32,151 nucleotides of DNA from Allobosea sp. AAP35 (GCF_001295925.1 NZ_LJHQ01000068.1:1-32151), one strand, 5' to 3'; positions 1-8,166 are shown, numbered from the stretch's first letter. A program made the numbers and translations. Notes: generated by a model not told the origin, from the sequence alone.

Positions 1-4
1 GTCC

Positions 5-79
5 TGGAGCGGGAGAAGGGATTCGAACCCTCGACCCCAACCTTGGCAAGGTTGTGCTCTACCCCTGAGCTACTCCCGC
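5..79 (-). tRNA. tRNA-Gly (anticodon GCC)
   Basis: On the minus strand the sequence folds as a complete tRNA. The 7-bp acceptor stem pairs GCGGGAG with CTCCCGC and is followed by U and an encoded CCA. The D arm contains AGCTCAGGGGTAGAGC, the anticodon loop is TTGCCAA (anticodon GCC, glycine), and the T arm carries the invariant GTTCGAATC. The encoded CCA (positions 5-7) is included in the coordinates. No intron or mismatch is visible. Confidence 0.97.
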
Positions 80-119
80 ATCAGGACATGACCGCGCCGT
101 TTCCGCCGCGGAGGCCGGC

Positions 120-148
120 TTATTGCCCCAAAGCGGCGCGCAGTGCAA
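120..148 (-). promoter_or_regulatory. Candidate promoter of tRNA-Gly
   Basis: Reading the minus strand, TTGCAC (143-148) and CAATAA (120-125) are separated by exactly 17 nt. This would start transcription about 30-40 nt upstream of the mature tRNA 5' end. The spacing fits a housekeeping sigma-70 promoter, but the -10 match is modest. The rest of 80-327 shows no coding signal. Confidence 0.35.
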
Positions 149-327
149 GCGCCTTGTTGCGCAACTTGCATCTTTTGCCGAATGACGTTCCTGGTCCTGG
201 CTTTGCGGGCCCGACGGCCTCGCAAACGGCGCTTGTGGCACCCCTATCGGGGCGTTACGCATCGCGGCGAACCCTGCAAAAGCAATCCGCGAAACGATTC
301 CGCACAGCCGAACCCGACACAAGGCCG

Positions 328-870
328 ATGTCCCAGACGCTTGCGACCACTGCCCCGCTGACGCCCGACGAACTCTGCGCCTATCTCACCGCACAGGGGC
401 TCGCCTTCGAGCGCGTCGATCACGAGGCCGTCTTCACGGTGGCCGAATCGCAGAGCCTGCGCGGCACGCTGCCGGGGCTGCATTCGAAGAACCTGTTCGT
501 GAAGGACAAGAAGGGCCGGCTTTTCCTGGTTTCGGCGCGGGAGAATGCCCGCATCGATCTGAAGCGGCTGCACGAGACGCTGGGCGCCAGCGGGCGGCTC
601 TCCTTCTGCTCGGCGGAGGCTTTGATGGAGAAGCTCGGCGTCACGCCTGGCTCGGTCACCGCCTTTGCGGTGATCAACGACCGCGAGGGCGCGGTGACGA
701 TGGTGCTCGATGCCAACCTCGTCACCGGCGAGGACATGAATTTCCATCCTCTGATCAACACCGCGACCCTGCGGATTTCCCGCGACGACATGCTCGCCTT
801 CTTGCGCGGGACCGGCCATGAGCCGCTGATCGTCGATTTGCCGGTTCCCGACGATGGACAGAACGGCTGA
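328..870 (+). CDS. YbaK/ProX-type aminoacyl-tRNA editing deacylase (prolyl-tRNA synthetase-associated domain)
   Basis: The predicted product has 180 residues and looks like a free-standing YbaK/ProX-fold deacylase. This family hydrolyses mischarged tRNA (for ProXp-ala/PrdX members, Ala-tRNA(Pro)) in the cytoplasm. The diagnostic stretch HSKNLFVKDKKGRLFLVSA lies near residues 52-70, with the conserved Lys-Asn pair at about 54-55. A NFHPLINTAT motif in the C-terminal part is also typical. The frame is open further upstream to position 43, but that part overlaps the tRNA and has no family similarity. The ATG at 328 follows AAGG and begins the recognisable domain. The gene stands alone, 80 nt before the thioredoxin gene. 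The exact tRNA substrate cannot be told from sequence alone. Confidence 0.88.
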   Translation: MSQTLATTAPLTPDELCAYLTAQGLAFERVDHEAVFTVAESQSLRGTLPGLHSKNLFVKDKKGRLFLVSARENARIDLKRLHETLGASGRLSFCSAEALMEKLGVTPGSVTAFAVINDREGAVTMVLDANLVTGEDMNFHPLINTATLRISRDDMLAFLRGTGHEPLIVDLPVPDDGQNG

Positions 871-950
871 TCCTCCCCATCTATGGGGCGGTCGCTGCGG
901 CGGCCGCACCTGACCCCAGTTCAAGATCCGAGCGCGACGAAGGACGACCC

Positions 951-1850
951 ATGCTGGTCAATAGCGATGCGGCCGAACAACCCGGCCTGATCAAGGATAC
1001 GACGACGCAAGGCTTTCGGCAGGATGTCGTGGCCGAGTCGATGAAGCAGCCGGTGCTGGTCGATTTCTGGGCGCCCTGGTGCGGGCCGTGCAAGCAGCTT
1101 ACCCCCGTGATCGAGAAAGTGGTCAAGGCGGCGGGCGGCAAGGTCAAGCTCGTCAAGATGAACATCGACGAGTTTCCGGAGATCCCGGGACAGCTCGGCA
1201 TCCAATCGATTCCCGCCGTGATCGCCTTCAAGCAGGGCCAGCCGATCGACGGATTCATGGGCGCGCAGCCGGAAAGCCAGGTCAAGGCCTTCATTGAGAA
1301 GCTCGTCGGCAAGATGGGGCCGGGCGCCACGGAAGAGCTGATCGAGGCGGCCAAGGCTGCCGTCGAGGCGGGCGACGCGGCCGGGGCCAGCGAACTCTAT
1401 GCCGGTGTGCTCGAGTTGGAGCCCGAAAACGTCGCGGCCATCGCCGGCCTGGCACGGCTGCATCTCGACATGGGCGATCTCGAAGGCGCCACCGGCATCC
1501 TGAGCATGGTCCCCGAGGCGAAGGCCGCCGATCCCGCGGTCGCGGCCGTGCGCGCCGCCATCGAGCTGGCGCAGCAGGCCGCGGCGCTGGGCGATACGAG
1601 CGAGCTCGAGGCAAAGGTCGCCGCCGATCCCAAAGACCATCAGGCCCGGTTCGATCTGGCACTCGCTTTGAATGCGAACGACCGCCGCGAGGAGGCTGTC
1701 GATCACCTGATCGCCATCATCAAGGCCGATCGGACCTGGAACGAGGATGGCGCCCGCAAGCAGTTGCTGCAGTTCTTCGAGGCCTGGGGGCCGATGGACG
1801 AGCACAGCATGGCGGGCCGTCGCAAGCTCTCCACCCTGTTGTTCTCTTAA
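951..1850 (+). CDS. cnoX: CnoX/YbbN-family thioredoxin-TPR co-chaperone
   Basis: The 299-residue product has an N-terminal thioredoxin domain (about residues 12-117) with an intact WCGPC active site (C44 and C47) and the cis-Pro segment QSIPAVIAF. The remainder, about 125-299, is Ala/Glu-rich helical sequence of the TPR type, with repeats such as AGDAAGASELYAGVLELEP. This architecture defines CnoX (YbbN), a chaperedoxin that protects proteins during oxidative stress and hands them to GroEL or DnaK. E. coli CnoX lacks a complete CXXC, whereas this one keeps both cysteines, so redox activity is expected. The start is supported by AAGGAC upstream. It is followed after 20 nt by a LON-domain gene, suggesting a two-gene proteostasis operon. 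Confidence 0.9.
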   Translation: MLVNSDAAEQPGLIKDTTTQGFRQDVVAESMKQPVLVDFWAPWCGPCKQLTPVIEKVVKAAGGKVKLVKMNIDEFPEIPGQLGIQSIPAVIAFKQGQPIDGFMGAQPESQVKAFIEKLVGKMGPGATEELIEAAKAAVEAGDAAGASELYAGVLELEPENVAAIAGLARLHLDMGDLEGATGILSMVPEAKAADPAVAAVRAAIELAQQAAALGDTSELEAKVAADPKDHQARFDLALALNANDRREEAVDHLIAIIKADRTWNEDGARKQLLQFFEAWGPMDEHSMAGRRKLSTLLFS

Positions 1851-1870
1851 AAACTGAGGAGCTGCCGCCG

Positions 1871-2542
1871 ATGGGGATGAACGCCGTCTACAAGGGACCG
1901 GACGATTGCCCAGCGGTGATCCCGGTCTTCCCGCTGGGCGGCGCGCTTTTGCTGCCGCGCGGGCAGATGCCGCTCAACATCTTCGAACCGCGTTATATCG
2001 CGATGATCGACGATGCGATCAGGACCCACCGCATCATCGGAGTGATCCAGCCCGAGCCGGAGAGCGGGCGTCAATCGGCGATGCCGGCGCTGCTGCAGGT
2101 CGGCTGCCTCGGTCGCATCACCCAGTTCGCCGAGACCGGCGACGACCGCTACATCCTGACGCTGACCGGGGTCTCCCGCTTCCGCATCGCCGAAGAGCTG
2201 CCGGCGACGACGCCCTATCGGCAGTGCCGCGTCGCCTATGACGACTTCCTGCTCGATTTCACGGCCCGCGCCGGCGAGGACGAGGTCGATCGCAACGGCC
2301 TGCTCAAGGCGCTGCGCGCGTTTGCCAAGGCGAGCGACCTCAAGATCGACTGGAAGGGCGTCAATGAGGCGCCCAATGAGGCGCTGGTCAATGCGCTCTC
2401 GATGATGTGTCCGTTCGGGCCGCGCGAGAAGCAGGCGCTGCTGGAGGCGCCGAGCCTGAAGCAGCGCGCCGAGGTGCTGGTCGCGATCACCGAGATCGAA
2501 CTGGCGCGCAATGGCGGCGACCCCGAGACGACGCTGCAGTGA
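1871..2542 (+). CDS. LON peptidase N-terminal (substrate-binding) domain protein
   Basis: The 223-residue protein starts its domain with PVFPLGGALLLPRGQMPLNIFEPRYIAMIDDA, the hallmark of the Lon N-terminal domain. It lacks the AAA+ and protease domains of Lon. Stand-alone LonN proteins are widespread in alphaproteobacteria and their biochemical role is not settled; substrate recognition or adaptor function is an inference from the domain. The start codon follows GAGGAG (about 1857-1862). It sits 20 nt downstream of cnoX, so the two are probably cotranscribed. Just after its stop lies a large inverted repeat that could end the transcript. Confidence 0.88.
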   Translation: MGMNAVYKGPDDCPAVIPVFPLGGALLLPRGQMPLNIFEPRYIAMIDDAIRTHRIIGVIQPEPESGRQSAMPALLQVGCLGRITQFAETGDDRYILTLTGVSRFRIAEELPATTPYRQCRVAYDDFLLDFTARAGEDEVDRNGLLKALRAFAKASDLKIDWKGVNEAPNEALVNALSMMCPFGPREKQALLEAPSLKQRAEVLVAITEIELARNGGDPETTLQ

Positions 2543-2570
2543 GTCTCTCGCCGTTTCCCTCTCCGCGCCG

Positions 2571-2671
2571 TCATCCCGGGCGACCGAAGGGAGACCCGGG
2601 ATCCATGCCGGAACCTTTAAAGTTCAGCGTTCCGGCATGGATCCGGGTCTCCCTTCGGTCGCCTGGGATGA
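2571..2671. repeat. Large intergenic inverted repeat (44/43-nt arms, 14-nt loop)
   Basis: Left arm 2571-2614 (TCATCCCGGGCGACCG... to GCCGGAAC) is almost perfectly complementary to right arm 2629-2671, with one substitution and one single-base bulge. The 14-nt loop is CTTTAAAGTTCAGC. It lies between the LON-domain gene and the MFS gene. The size and the CCCGGGATCCATGCCGGAAC content resemble dispersed palindromic elements of Hyphomicrobiales genomes. In RNA it would make a very stable hairpin on either strand and may act as a transcription or processing barrier. Confidence 0.9.
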
Positions 2672-2719
2672 CAGCGCGTTTTGGTCCGGCTGTTGAAACC
2701 TCCAAAGGCTAGTGGTGAG

Positions 2720-4117
2720 ATGAACGCGGCCACGGAGACAGCGGTCCTATCGCCTGTTCACTACCCGCCCCGCCGCGCGGTCACCGCCTGGCTGTTCTTC
2801 GACTGGGCGGCGCAGCCCTTTTTCACGCTGATCACGACCTTTGTCTTCGCGCCGTTCTTCGCTGCGGCGCTGGCTTCCGACCCGGCTCAGGGGCAGGCCC
2901 TGTGGGGCTATGCGACGGGATTCGCCGGCCTGTGCATCGCGCTGCTGTCGCCGCTGCTGGGCGGCATCGCCGACCGCACCGGGCCGCGCAAGCCCTGGAT
3001 CGCGGTGTTCGGCGCGATGCTGGTGCTGGGCTCGGGCGCGCTCTGGTTTGCGGTGCCGGGTTCGCCCTGGGCAGTGCCGATCGCGTTGACCGGCTTCGTC
3101 ATCGCGACCATCGGCGCCGAATTCGCGACGACCTTCAACAATGCGATGATGACGCGGCTCGTGCCGCCGGAGCGGCTGGGCTGGCTGTCGGGCACGGGCT
3201 GGGCGATCGGCTATCTCGGCGGGCTGGTGTCGCTGGCGATCGTGCTGGCGCTGCTGGCCGCCGATCCGCTGACCGGCCGGACGCTGGTCGGCCTGACGCC
3301 GCTGCTGGGTCTCGATGCCGCGGCGCGCGAGGGCGATCGCTTCGCGGGACCCCTGACGGCGCTTTGGTTCGTGATCTTCGTGACGCCGATGTTCCTGCTG
3401 ACGCCGGATTCCGCGCGCACCGGCATGGGGCTCGCCGAGGCTGCCAGGGGTGGCGTCGGGCGGCTGTTGGCGACGCTGCGGGAGCTGCCGCGCCTGCCCT
3501 CGCTCGGGCGCTTCCTGCTCGCCAACATGGTCTACCAGGATGCGCTGGTGGCGCTGTTTGCCTTCGGGGGGATCTATGCCGCGGGCGTCTTCGGCTGGCA
3601 GACGATCGAGATCGGCATTTTCGGGATCATGCTGACGATCACCGGCACGCTCGGCGCCTGGCTCGGCGGACGGATCGATGATGCGATCGGCGGCAAGGCG
3701 GTGGTGCTCGGCGCGATTGGCTGCCTGCTGCTGGCCTGCCTCGGCATCCTCTCGCTGGCGCCCGACCGCATCCTGTTCGTCGTCGAGGCTGCGCCCGCGA
3801 CGCCGGGCGACGGGCTGTTCGGTTCGCTGCCGGAGAAGGTCTATCTGGGGCTGGGCCTGCTGATCGGGCTTGTCGCGGGGCCGCTCCAGGCCTCGTCGCG
3901 CAGCCTGATGGCGCGGCTGGCGCCGCCCGACCGCGTGGGCGAGTTTTTCGGGCTGTTTGCGCTGTCGGGGAAGGTCACGTCGTTTCTCGGACCAACGCTG
4001 GTGGCGCTGGCGACGACGGTCTTCGCCAGCCAGCGGGCGGGGCTCGCGGTGCTGATCCTGTTCTTCCTCACCGCCGGGGCGCTGCTGGCGGGGGTGGCGG
4101 TGAAACGGGCGCCGTAG
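2720..4117 (+). CDS. MFS transporter, UMF1/Atg22-like family
   Basis: The 465-residue product is an integral membrane protein with about 12 hydrophobic segments. The N-terminal segment FFDWAAQPFFTLITTFVFAPFF matches the FDWA...F signature of the UMF1/Atg22-like MFS branch. The MFS loop motif appears as GGIADRTGPRKPW. The second half includes GxxLGGRIDDAIGGKAVV and SRSLMARLAPPDRVGEFFGLFALSGK, also typical of this branch. The substrate is unknown. The ATG at 2720 is preferred over an in-frame codon 13 residues upstream because that extension reads out of the repeat region and the ATG has a GGTGAG ribosome site. The gene is framed by two large inverted repeats and looks monocistronic. Confidence 0.88.
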   Translation: MNAATETAVLSPVHYPPRRAVTAWLFFDWAAQPFFTLITTFVFAPFFAAALASDPAQGQALWGYATGFAGLCIALLSPLLGGIADRTGPRKPWIAVFGAMLVLGSGALWFAVPGSPWAVPIALTGFVIATIGAEFATTFNNAMMTRLVPPERLGWLSGTGWAIGYLGGLVSLAIVLALLAADPLTGRTLVGLTPLLGLDAAAREGDRFAGPLTALWFVIFVTPMFLLTPDSARTGMGLAEAARGGVGRLLATLRELPRLPSLGRFLLANMVYQDALVALFAFGGIYAAGVFGWQTIEIGIFGIMLTITGTLGAWLGGRIDDAIGGKAVVLGAIGCLLLACLGILSLAPDRILFVVEAAPATPGDGLFGSLPEKVYLGLGLLIGLVAGPLQASSRSLMARLAPPDRVGEFFGLFALSGKVTSFLGPTLVALATTVFASQRAGLAVLILFFLTAGALLAGVAVKRAP

Positions 4118-4126
4118 CGCCGCCCT

Positions 4127-4285
4127 CCCTTCTCCCCTTGCGGGAGAAGGTGGCCCGAAGGGCCGGATGAGGGGTCGCGCAGGTCGCAGTCATTGATCTT
4201 GGCCGACGGGAAGACGGTCGACGTAGCGCGACCCCTCATCCGTCAGCGCTTCGCGCTGCCACCTTCTCCCGCAAGGGGAGAAGGG
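4127..4285. repeat. Mosaic inverted repeat between MFS and homospermidine synthase genes
   Basis: Outer arms 4127-4154 and 4258-4285 are perfect complements (CCCTTCTCCCCTTGCGGGAG...), and inner arms around 4165-4180 and 4226-4241 (GGATGAGGGGTCGCGC) also pair. Between outer and inner segments each arm has its own, unrelated mini-hairpin: GGCCC-GAA-GGGCC on the left and CAGCGC-TTC-GCGCTG on the right. The structure is therefore two copies of a modular element in opposite orientation with exchanged hairpin modules, like the mosaic intergenic elements (RIME type) described in rhizobia. It separates two convergent genes and could terminate both. Confidence 0.88.
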
Positions 4286-4314
4286 AAGCGCGCATCGCCC
4301 GAGAATGACGGCTG

Positions 4315-5751
4315 TCACCGCACCAGAATGTTCCGGAACTGCCAGGGGTCGCTTTCGTCGATGTCTTCCGGGAAGAGGCCCGGGCGACCGTCGAGCGGGG
4401 TCCAGTCGGTGTAGTAGCCCTTCACCGGTCCGAGATAGGGCATCTGGATTTCCAGGCAGCGGTCGAGGTCCATCTCCTCGACCTCGACGATGCCGGCGGT
4501 CGGATTTTCCAGTGCCCAGACCATGCCGGCGAGCACCGCCGAGGTGACCTGCAGGCCGGTCGCGGTCTGGTAGGGGGCGAGCTTGCGGGTCTCCTCGGTC
4601 GAGAGCTGCGAGCCGAACCAGTAGGCGCCCTTCTCGTGGCCGTAGAGCAGCACGCCGAGCTCGTCGATCCCGTCGATGACCTCTTCCTCATCGAGGATGT
4701 GGTGCTTCTCCTGCGGGCGGCCGGCATTGCCGAACATCTCGTGCAGCGAAAGCACCGCGTCGTTGGCGGGGTGATAGGCGTAGTGGCAGGTCGGGCGATA
4801 GATCGCCTTGCCGCTGTCGTCGCGCACGGTGAAGTAGTCGGCGATCGAGATCGACTCGTTGTGCGTCACCAGGAAGCCGTATTGCGGACCCGGCGTCGGG
4901 CACCAGCTCCTGACCTTAGTCTCGGCGCCGGGCTGCATCAGATAGATCGCGGCCTGGGAGCCGGTTTCGTGGGTGCGGGCATTATCCGGCATCCACTTCT
5001 CATGGGTGCCCCAGCCGAGTTCGGCCGGCTGCACGCCCTCGGAAATGAAGCCCTCGACCGACCAGGTGTTTACGAAGACGCCCGGGGGCTTCGGGTTCTT
5101 CGAGCGCTGGGTGTCCCGTTCGGCGATGTGAATGCCCTTGACGCCAACCTGCTTCATCAGGCCGGCCCATTCCTCGCGGGTCGTCGGCTGCGGCACGTTG
5201 AGGCGCATGTCGGAGGCGATGTTGAGCAGCGCCTTCTTGGCGAGCCAGGAGGCCATGCCGGGATTGGCGCCGCAGCAGGAGACGGCCGTGGTCGAGCCGG
5301 GCTGGCGGGCGCGCTTGGCGGCGAGCGTCATCTCGCGCAGCGCGTAGTTCGAGCGCTCGCCCGGGCCCTTGGTCTCGTCGAAATAGAAGCCGAGCCAGGG
5401 CTCGTTGACCGTGTCGATATAGAGCGCGCCGAGGCTGGAGCAGAATTCCATGATGTCGCGCGAGCCGGTGTCGCAGGACAGGTTCACGCAGAAGCCCTGG
5501 CCGCCGCCGGCGGTCAGCAGCGGCTCAAGCATCGTCTTGTAGTTGTCGATGGTGACTGCTTCCTGGATGAAGCGGATGCCACGCTCGTCGAGAAGGTGGC
5601 GGTTCTCGTCATCGGGCGCGATCACCACGAACCGGCTCTTGTCATATGTCAGATGCCGCTCGATCATCGGCAGCGTGCCGCGGCCGATCGAACCGAAGCC
5701 GATCATCACGATCGGGCCGGTGATCTCTCCATAGACGGGCCAGTTGCTCAT
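4315..5751 (-). CDS. hss: Homospermidine synthase
   Basis: The 478-residue protein begins its nucleotide-binding fold with GPIVMIGFGSIGRGTLPMIERH (about residues 12-33) and continues with family blocks VIAPDDENRHLLDERGIRF, NLSCDTGSRDIMEFC and YIDTVNEPWLGFYFD. These identify bacterial homospermidine synthase, a cytoplasmic NAD-dependent enzyme that joins two putrescines to sym-homospermidine, releasing ammonia. Length matches the usual 470-480 residues. The start is supported by AAGGAG at about 5763-5768, slightly distant from the ATG. The ornithine decarboxylase supplying putrescine is encoded 5 kb away in the same orientation. A candidate promoter and leader hairpin lie upstream (5785-5840). 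Confidence 0.96.
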   Translation of the reverse strand: MSNWPVYGEITGPIVMIGFGSIGRGTLPMIERHLTYDKSRFVVIAPDDENRHLLDERGIRFIQEAVTIDNYKTMLEPLLTAGGGQGFCVNLSCDTGSRDIMEFCSSLGALYIDTVNEPWLGFYFDETKGPGERSNYALREMTLAAKRARQPGSTTAVSCCGANPGMASWLAKKALLNIASDMRLNVPQPTTREEWAGLMKQVGVKGIHIAERDTQRSKNPKPPGVFVNTWSVEGFISEGVQPAELGWGTHEKWMPDNARTHETGSQAAIYLMQPGAETKVRSWCPTPGPQYGFLVTHNESISIADYFTVRDDSGKAIYRPTCHYAYHPANDAVLSLHEMFGNAGRPQEKHHILDEEEVIDGIDELGVLLYGHEKGAYWFGSQLSTEETRKLAPYQTATGLQVTSAVLAGMVWALENPTAGIVEVEEMDLDRCLEIQMPYLGPVKGYYTDWTPLDGRPGLFPEDIDESDPWQFRNILVR

Positions 5752-5784
5752 TCTCGGGTTGTCTCCTTGGATTCAACGCTGTTG

Positions 5785-5840
5785 GGGGTGGCCGCGCGGA
5801 GCCACCCCGGCTCCTATGGGGGAAGCGCCCTTTAAGTCAA
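5785..5840 (-). promoter_or_regulatory. Candidate hss promoter and leader hairpin
   Basis: On the minus strand TTGACT (5835-5840) and ATAGGA (5812-5817) are spaced by exactly 17 nt. Just downstream, GGGGTGGC (5801-5808) and its complement GCCACCCC (5785-5792) can form an 8-bp hairpin in the 5' leader of hss, ahead of the ribosome site. The -35 match is good and the -10 is weak. The hairpin could instead end transcription from the upstream phosphodiesterase gene. Confidence 0.33.
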
Positions 5841-5883
5841 ATAACCACGCCGAGCCAGGATAAGAGCGGCGCTCCGCGACGGT

Positions 5884-6711
5884 CTAGTGACCGCCGGGAT
5901 AATCGGCGTCGAGCACGAAGGGGTAGGGCCCCGGGAAGCGCTCGACATAGGACGTATGCGTGACGAAACCAGCGCCTTGCCGGAAGGAGTGGAGCAGATA
6001 GGCCGGCGGCTCCATGTGGAAGGTGGAGTCGCTGGTTTCCGCGAGGTCGAGCGTGACCTGATGGGTCACGCTGGGCGCGATCTGGGCGATGGTGCCGGCA
6101 AAGCGCGTCACGATCGGGCGATGGTGGTGGCCGCAGAGGATGCGCTCGATATTGGTGTGGCGCGCGACTAACCCTGCGAAGTCCTGCGCGCCGTCGAGCA
6201 GGCGGATGGCATCCATATGCGCGATGCCGCAGTCGAACGGCGGGTGGTGCATGAAGATCGCGACCGGCTTGCCGGCCGCTTCCGTCAGCGCCTTGTCGAG
6301 GAAGGACAGCCGCTGTGCGCAGAGCGCGCCGGCGCTCTTGCCGGGCTGCAGGGTGTCGAGGCCGATCAGCCGCATCGGGCCCATATCCGCGACGAACTGG
6401 ACGAAGCCGCCATCAAGCACCTGACGCGAATCCAGCGCCAACCCGGCTGTCAGCGTCTCCCTGCGATCGTGATTGCCCGGAACGACCAGCACGGGAATGC
6501 CGAGCCCGTCGAGCATCGCGCGCAGGACCGCATACTCCTCCGGAAGCCCGCAATCGGTCAGGTCGCCGGTGATGACCAGCAGATCGGGGCGCGGCGACAG
6601 CCGGGCGACGACGTCGAAGGCGCGCTCGCTCAGCGCATTGGTCTCGGAGACGCGATAGGCGGGCTTGCCGCGCGGACGGATATGCAGGTCGGTGATCTGG
6701 GCGATGAGCAT
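5884..6711 (-). CDS. GpdQ-like metallophosphodiesterase (glycerophosphodiesterase)
   Basis: The 275-residue product is a calcineurin-fold phosphodiesterase. The motifs are in order: DLH (D8, H10), GDLTDCGLPEEY, GNHD, FMHHPPFDCGIAHMD and CGHHH, i.e. the full dinuclear metal site. The start (MLIAQITDLHIRPRGKPAYR), the C-G-x-PEEY insertion and the tail closely resemble Enterobacter GpdQ, which cleaves glycerophosphodiesters to glycerol-3-phosphate and an alcohol; cyclic-nucleotide phosphodiesterases of the CpdA type are the alternative. The ATG at 6711 is chosen over an in-frame GTG at 6729 because it matches family starts; no strong ribosome site separates the two. It lies downstream of a UgpB-like importer operon, suggesting intracellular processing of imported glycerophosphodiesters. 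Confidence 0.88.
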   Translation of the reverse strand: MLIAQITDLHIRPRGKPAYRVSETNALSERAFDVVARLSPRPDLLVITGDLTDCGLPEEYAVLRAMLDGLGIPVLVVPGNHDRRETLTAGLALDSRQVLDGGFVQFVADMGPMRLIGLDTLQPGKSAGALCAQRLSFLDKALTEAAGKPVAIFMHHPPFDCGIAHMDAIRLLDGAQDFAGLVARHTNIERILCGHHHRPIVTRFAGTIAQIAPSVTHQVTLDLAETSDSTFHMEPPAYLLHSFRQGAGFVTHTSYVERFPGPYPFVLDADYPGGH

Positions 6712-6735
6712 GGGGATGGTGTCCGGCACGCCGTC

Positions 6736-6758
6736 ATGGCCGGGCTTGACCCGGCCAT
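6736..6758. repeat. Short palindrome (9-bp arms)
   Basis: ATGGCCGGG (6736-6744) and CCCGGCCAT (6750-6758) are perfect complements around a 5-nt loop CTTGA. It lies between the phosphodiesterase gene and the importer operon. Similar CATGGCCGGG...CCCGGCCAT palindromes are scattered in Hyphomicrobiales genomes. Confidence 0.7.
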
Positions 6759-6779
6759 CTCAGGCAGAAAAGCGATGAT

Positions 6780-6808
6780 GGGATGCCCAGCGCGAGGCCG
6801 GGCATCCC
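6780..6808 (-). terminator. Hairpin after the ABC importer operon
   Basis: GGGATGCCC (6780-6788) and GGGCATCCC (6800-6808) are perfect 9-bp arms with an 11-nt loop, 15 nt past the stop of the substrate-binding protein gene. No clear T-run follows, so it may be a processing or attenuating hairpin that lowers expression of the downstream phosphodiesterase rather than a full terminator. Confidence 0.5.
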
Positions 6809-6822
6809 GTTGATGCGGCGTT

Positions 6823-8154
6823 TCAGTTCGTCGGCAGCTTCAGCGCGGTCTGCTCGACATAGGGGCGCATGATCTCGTCGGCGCCCTTCTGGGCGGCGAC
6901 CAGCGCCTCCTTCGGCGTCTTCTTGGCCGAGAGCACGGCCTGCAACTCGTCCTCGATCGCCTTGCGGACGGGGACGGTCTTGTAGGTCGCGAACCACGGC
7001 TTGGCGACGTCGAGCTGCTTCACGGCGATACCAGCGTCGGGGTTCTTCTCGATAAAGGCCTTCATCTCTGGCAGGTCGTAGGCGGCCATGTTCGGTGCGA
7101 GATAGCCCGTGGCGCGGCTCCACCAGCCGGACTTCTCGGGCGCGGTCATCCAGTTGATCAGCGTCCAGGCGGCCTTGCGGCGCTCACCCTCGACGCCGGT
7201 CGGGATGACCAGCGAGGCGCCGCCGATCGGCACTTCGTTCTTCACGTTCTTCGGGACGAAGGCGACCTTATAGGGGAACTTCGCATTGTTGCGGATATGG
7301 GTCAGCGACCCCGTCGAGAGCAGCATCATCGAAGCCTGACCCGAGAGGAAGGCCGAGGAGACCGCGCCGCCCGCCTGAACGCCGGCAGGGTGGACCTTGT
7401 GCTTGGAGACGAGGTCGGACCAGAAGGTCAGGGCGCCGAGCATGGAGGGGGTGTCGTAATAGACCTCGCCGCCGTATTCGGCATTGAACCACTGGCCGCC
7501 ATTGGAATGGGTCAGGGCCTGCAGGATCCAGCCGCCGTAATCATAGTTGGAGGGCATCATCATGCCCCAGCGGGTGACGCGGTCGCCCTCGCGCTTGGTC
7601 AGTTTCTTGGCAGTGGTGACCAGCTCTTCCCAGTTGGCGGGCAGCTTTTCAGGGTCGAGGCCGGCTTCCTTGAGATGGTCGGCGTTGACGTAGAGCAGCG
7701 GCGTCGAGTTGTGGAAGGGCACGCCATAGACCTGACGGTCGAGCACGGCATTGCCGTGCAGCGCGTCGAAGAACTGGCCCATGAACTGGTCGTTGGTCTT
7801 GCCGTCGGCCTTGATCAGCGCGTCCATCGGCTGGATCTCGCCCTCGATCTTGAGGTCGAGCAGGAAGTTGGCGGACATGATCACGGCGGCGGGCGGCTTG
7901 CCGGCCTTCATCGCGGCGCGGGTCTTGATCAAGGTCTCGTCATAGGAGCCGGTGTAGACCGGGGTCGCCTTGATCGTCGGGTTCTTCTCGTTGAACTCCT
8001 TGAGCAGGATGCCCATGTCGCGGGCGAGCTGGCCGTCGACGGGGACGGGGAAGAACAGCTCGATCTCGGTGGGGGCCTGCGCGAAGGCGGGCGAGAGCGC
8101 GAAGCTCGTGGCGAGCGCGGCGCCGGCCAGGACATTGCGTCTGGTGGTGGTCAT
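6823..8154 (-). CDS. UgpB-like ABC transporter substrate-binding protein
   Basis: The 443-residue product has a twin-arginine-like signal (TTRRNVLAGAALATSFALSP, cleavage likely after AFA at about residue 25) and then an extracellular solute-binding family 1 fold. The segments ELFFPVPVDGQLARDMGILLKEFNEKNP, YTGSYDETL and PFHNSTPLLYVNADHLKEAGLDPEKLPANWEEL parallel E. coli UgpB, the glycerol-3-phosphate and glycerophosphocholine binder. A sugar as substrate is possible, but the neighbouring GpdQ-like enzyme favours glycerophosphodiesters or glycerol-3-phosphate. A GGGAAG ribosome site precedes the ATG. The gene is last in the ugpA-ugpE-ugpB-like order, 12 nt after the permease gene. Confidence 0.88.
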   Translation of the reverse strand: MTTTRRNVLAGAALATSFALSPAFAQAPTEIELFFPVPVDGQLARDMGILLKEFNEKNPTIKATPVYTGSYDETLIKTRAAMKAGKPPAAVIMSANFLLDLKIEGEIQPMDALIKADGKTNDQFMGQFFDALHGNAVLDRQVYGVPFHNSTPLLYVNADHLKEAGLDPEKLPANWEELVTTAKKLTKREGDRVTRWGMMMPSNYDYGGWILQALTHSNGGQWFNAEYGGEVYYDTPSMLGALTFWSDLVSKHKVHPAGVQAGGAVSSAFLSGQASMMLLSTGSLTHIRNNAKFPYKVAFVPKNVKNEVPIGGASLVIPTGVEGERRKAAWTLINWMTAPEKSGWWSRATGYLAPNMAAYDLPEMKAFIEKNPDAGIAVKQLDVAKPWFATYKTVPVRKAIEDELQAVLSAKKTPKEALVAAQKGADEIMRPYVEQTALKLPTN

Positions 8155-8166
8155 GGTGGGCTTCCC

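Noticed and set aside
43..327. N-terminal extension of the YbaK/ProX protein into the tRNA gene
   Set aside because: It would overlap the tRNA and adds residues not seen in the family; the ATG at 328 fits.
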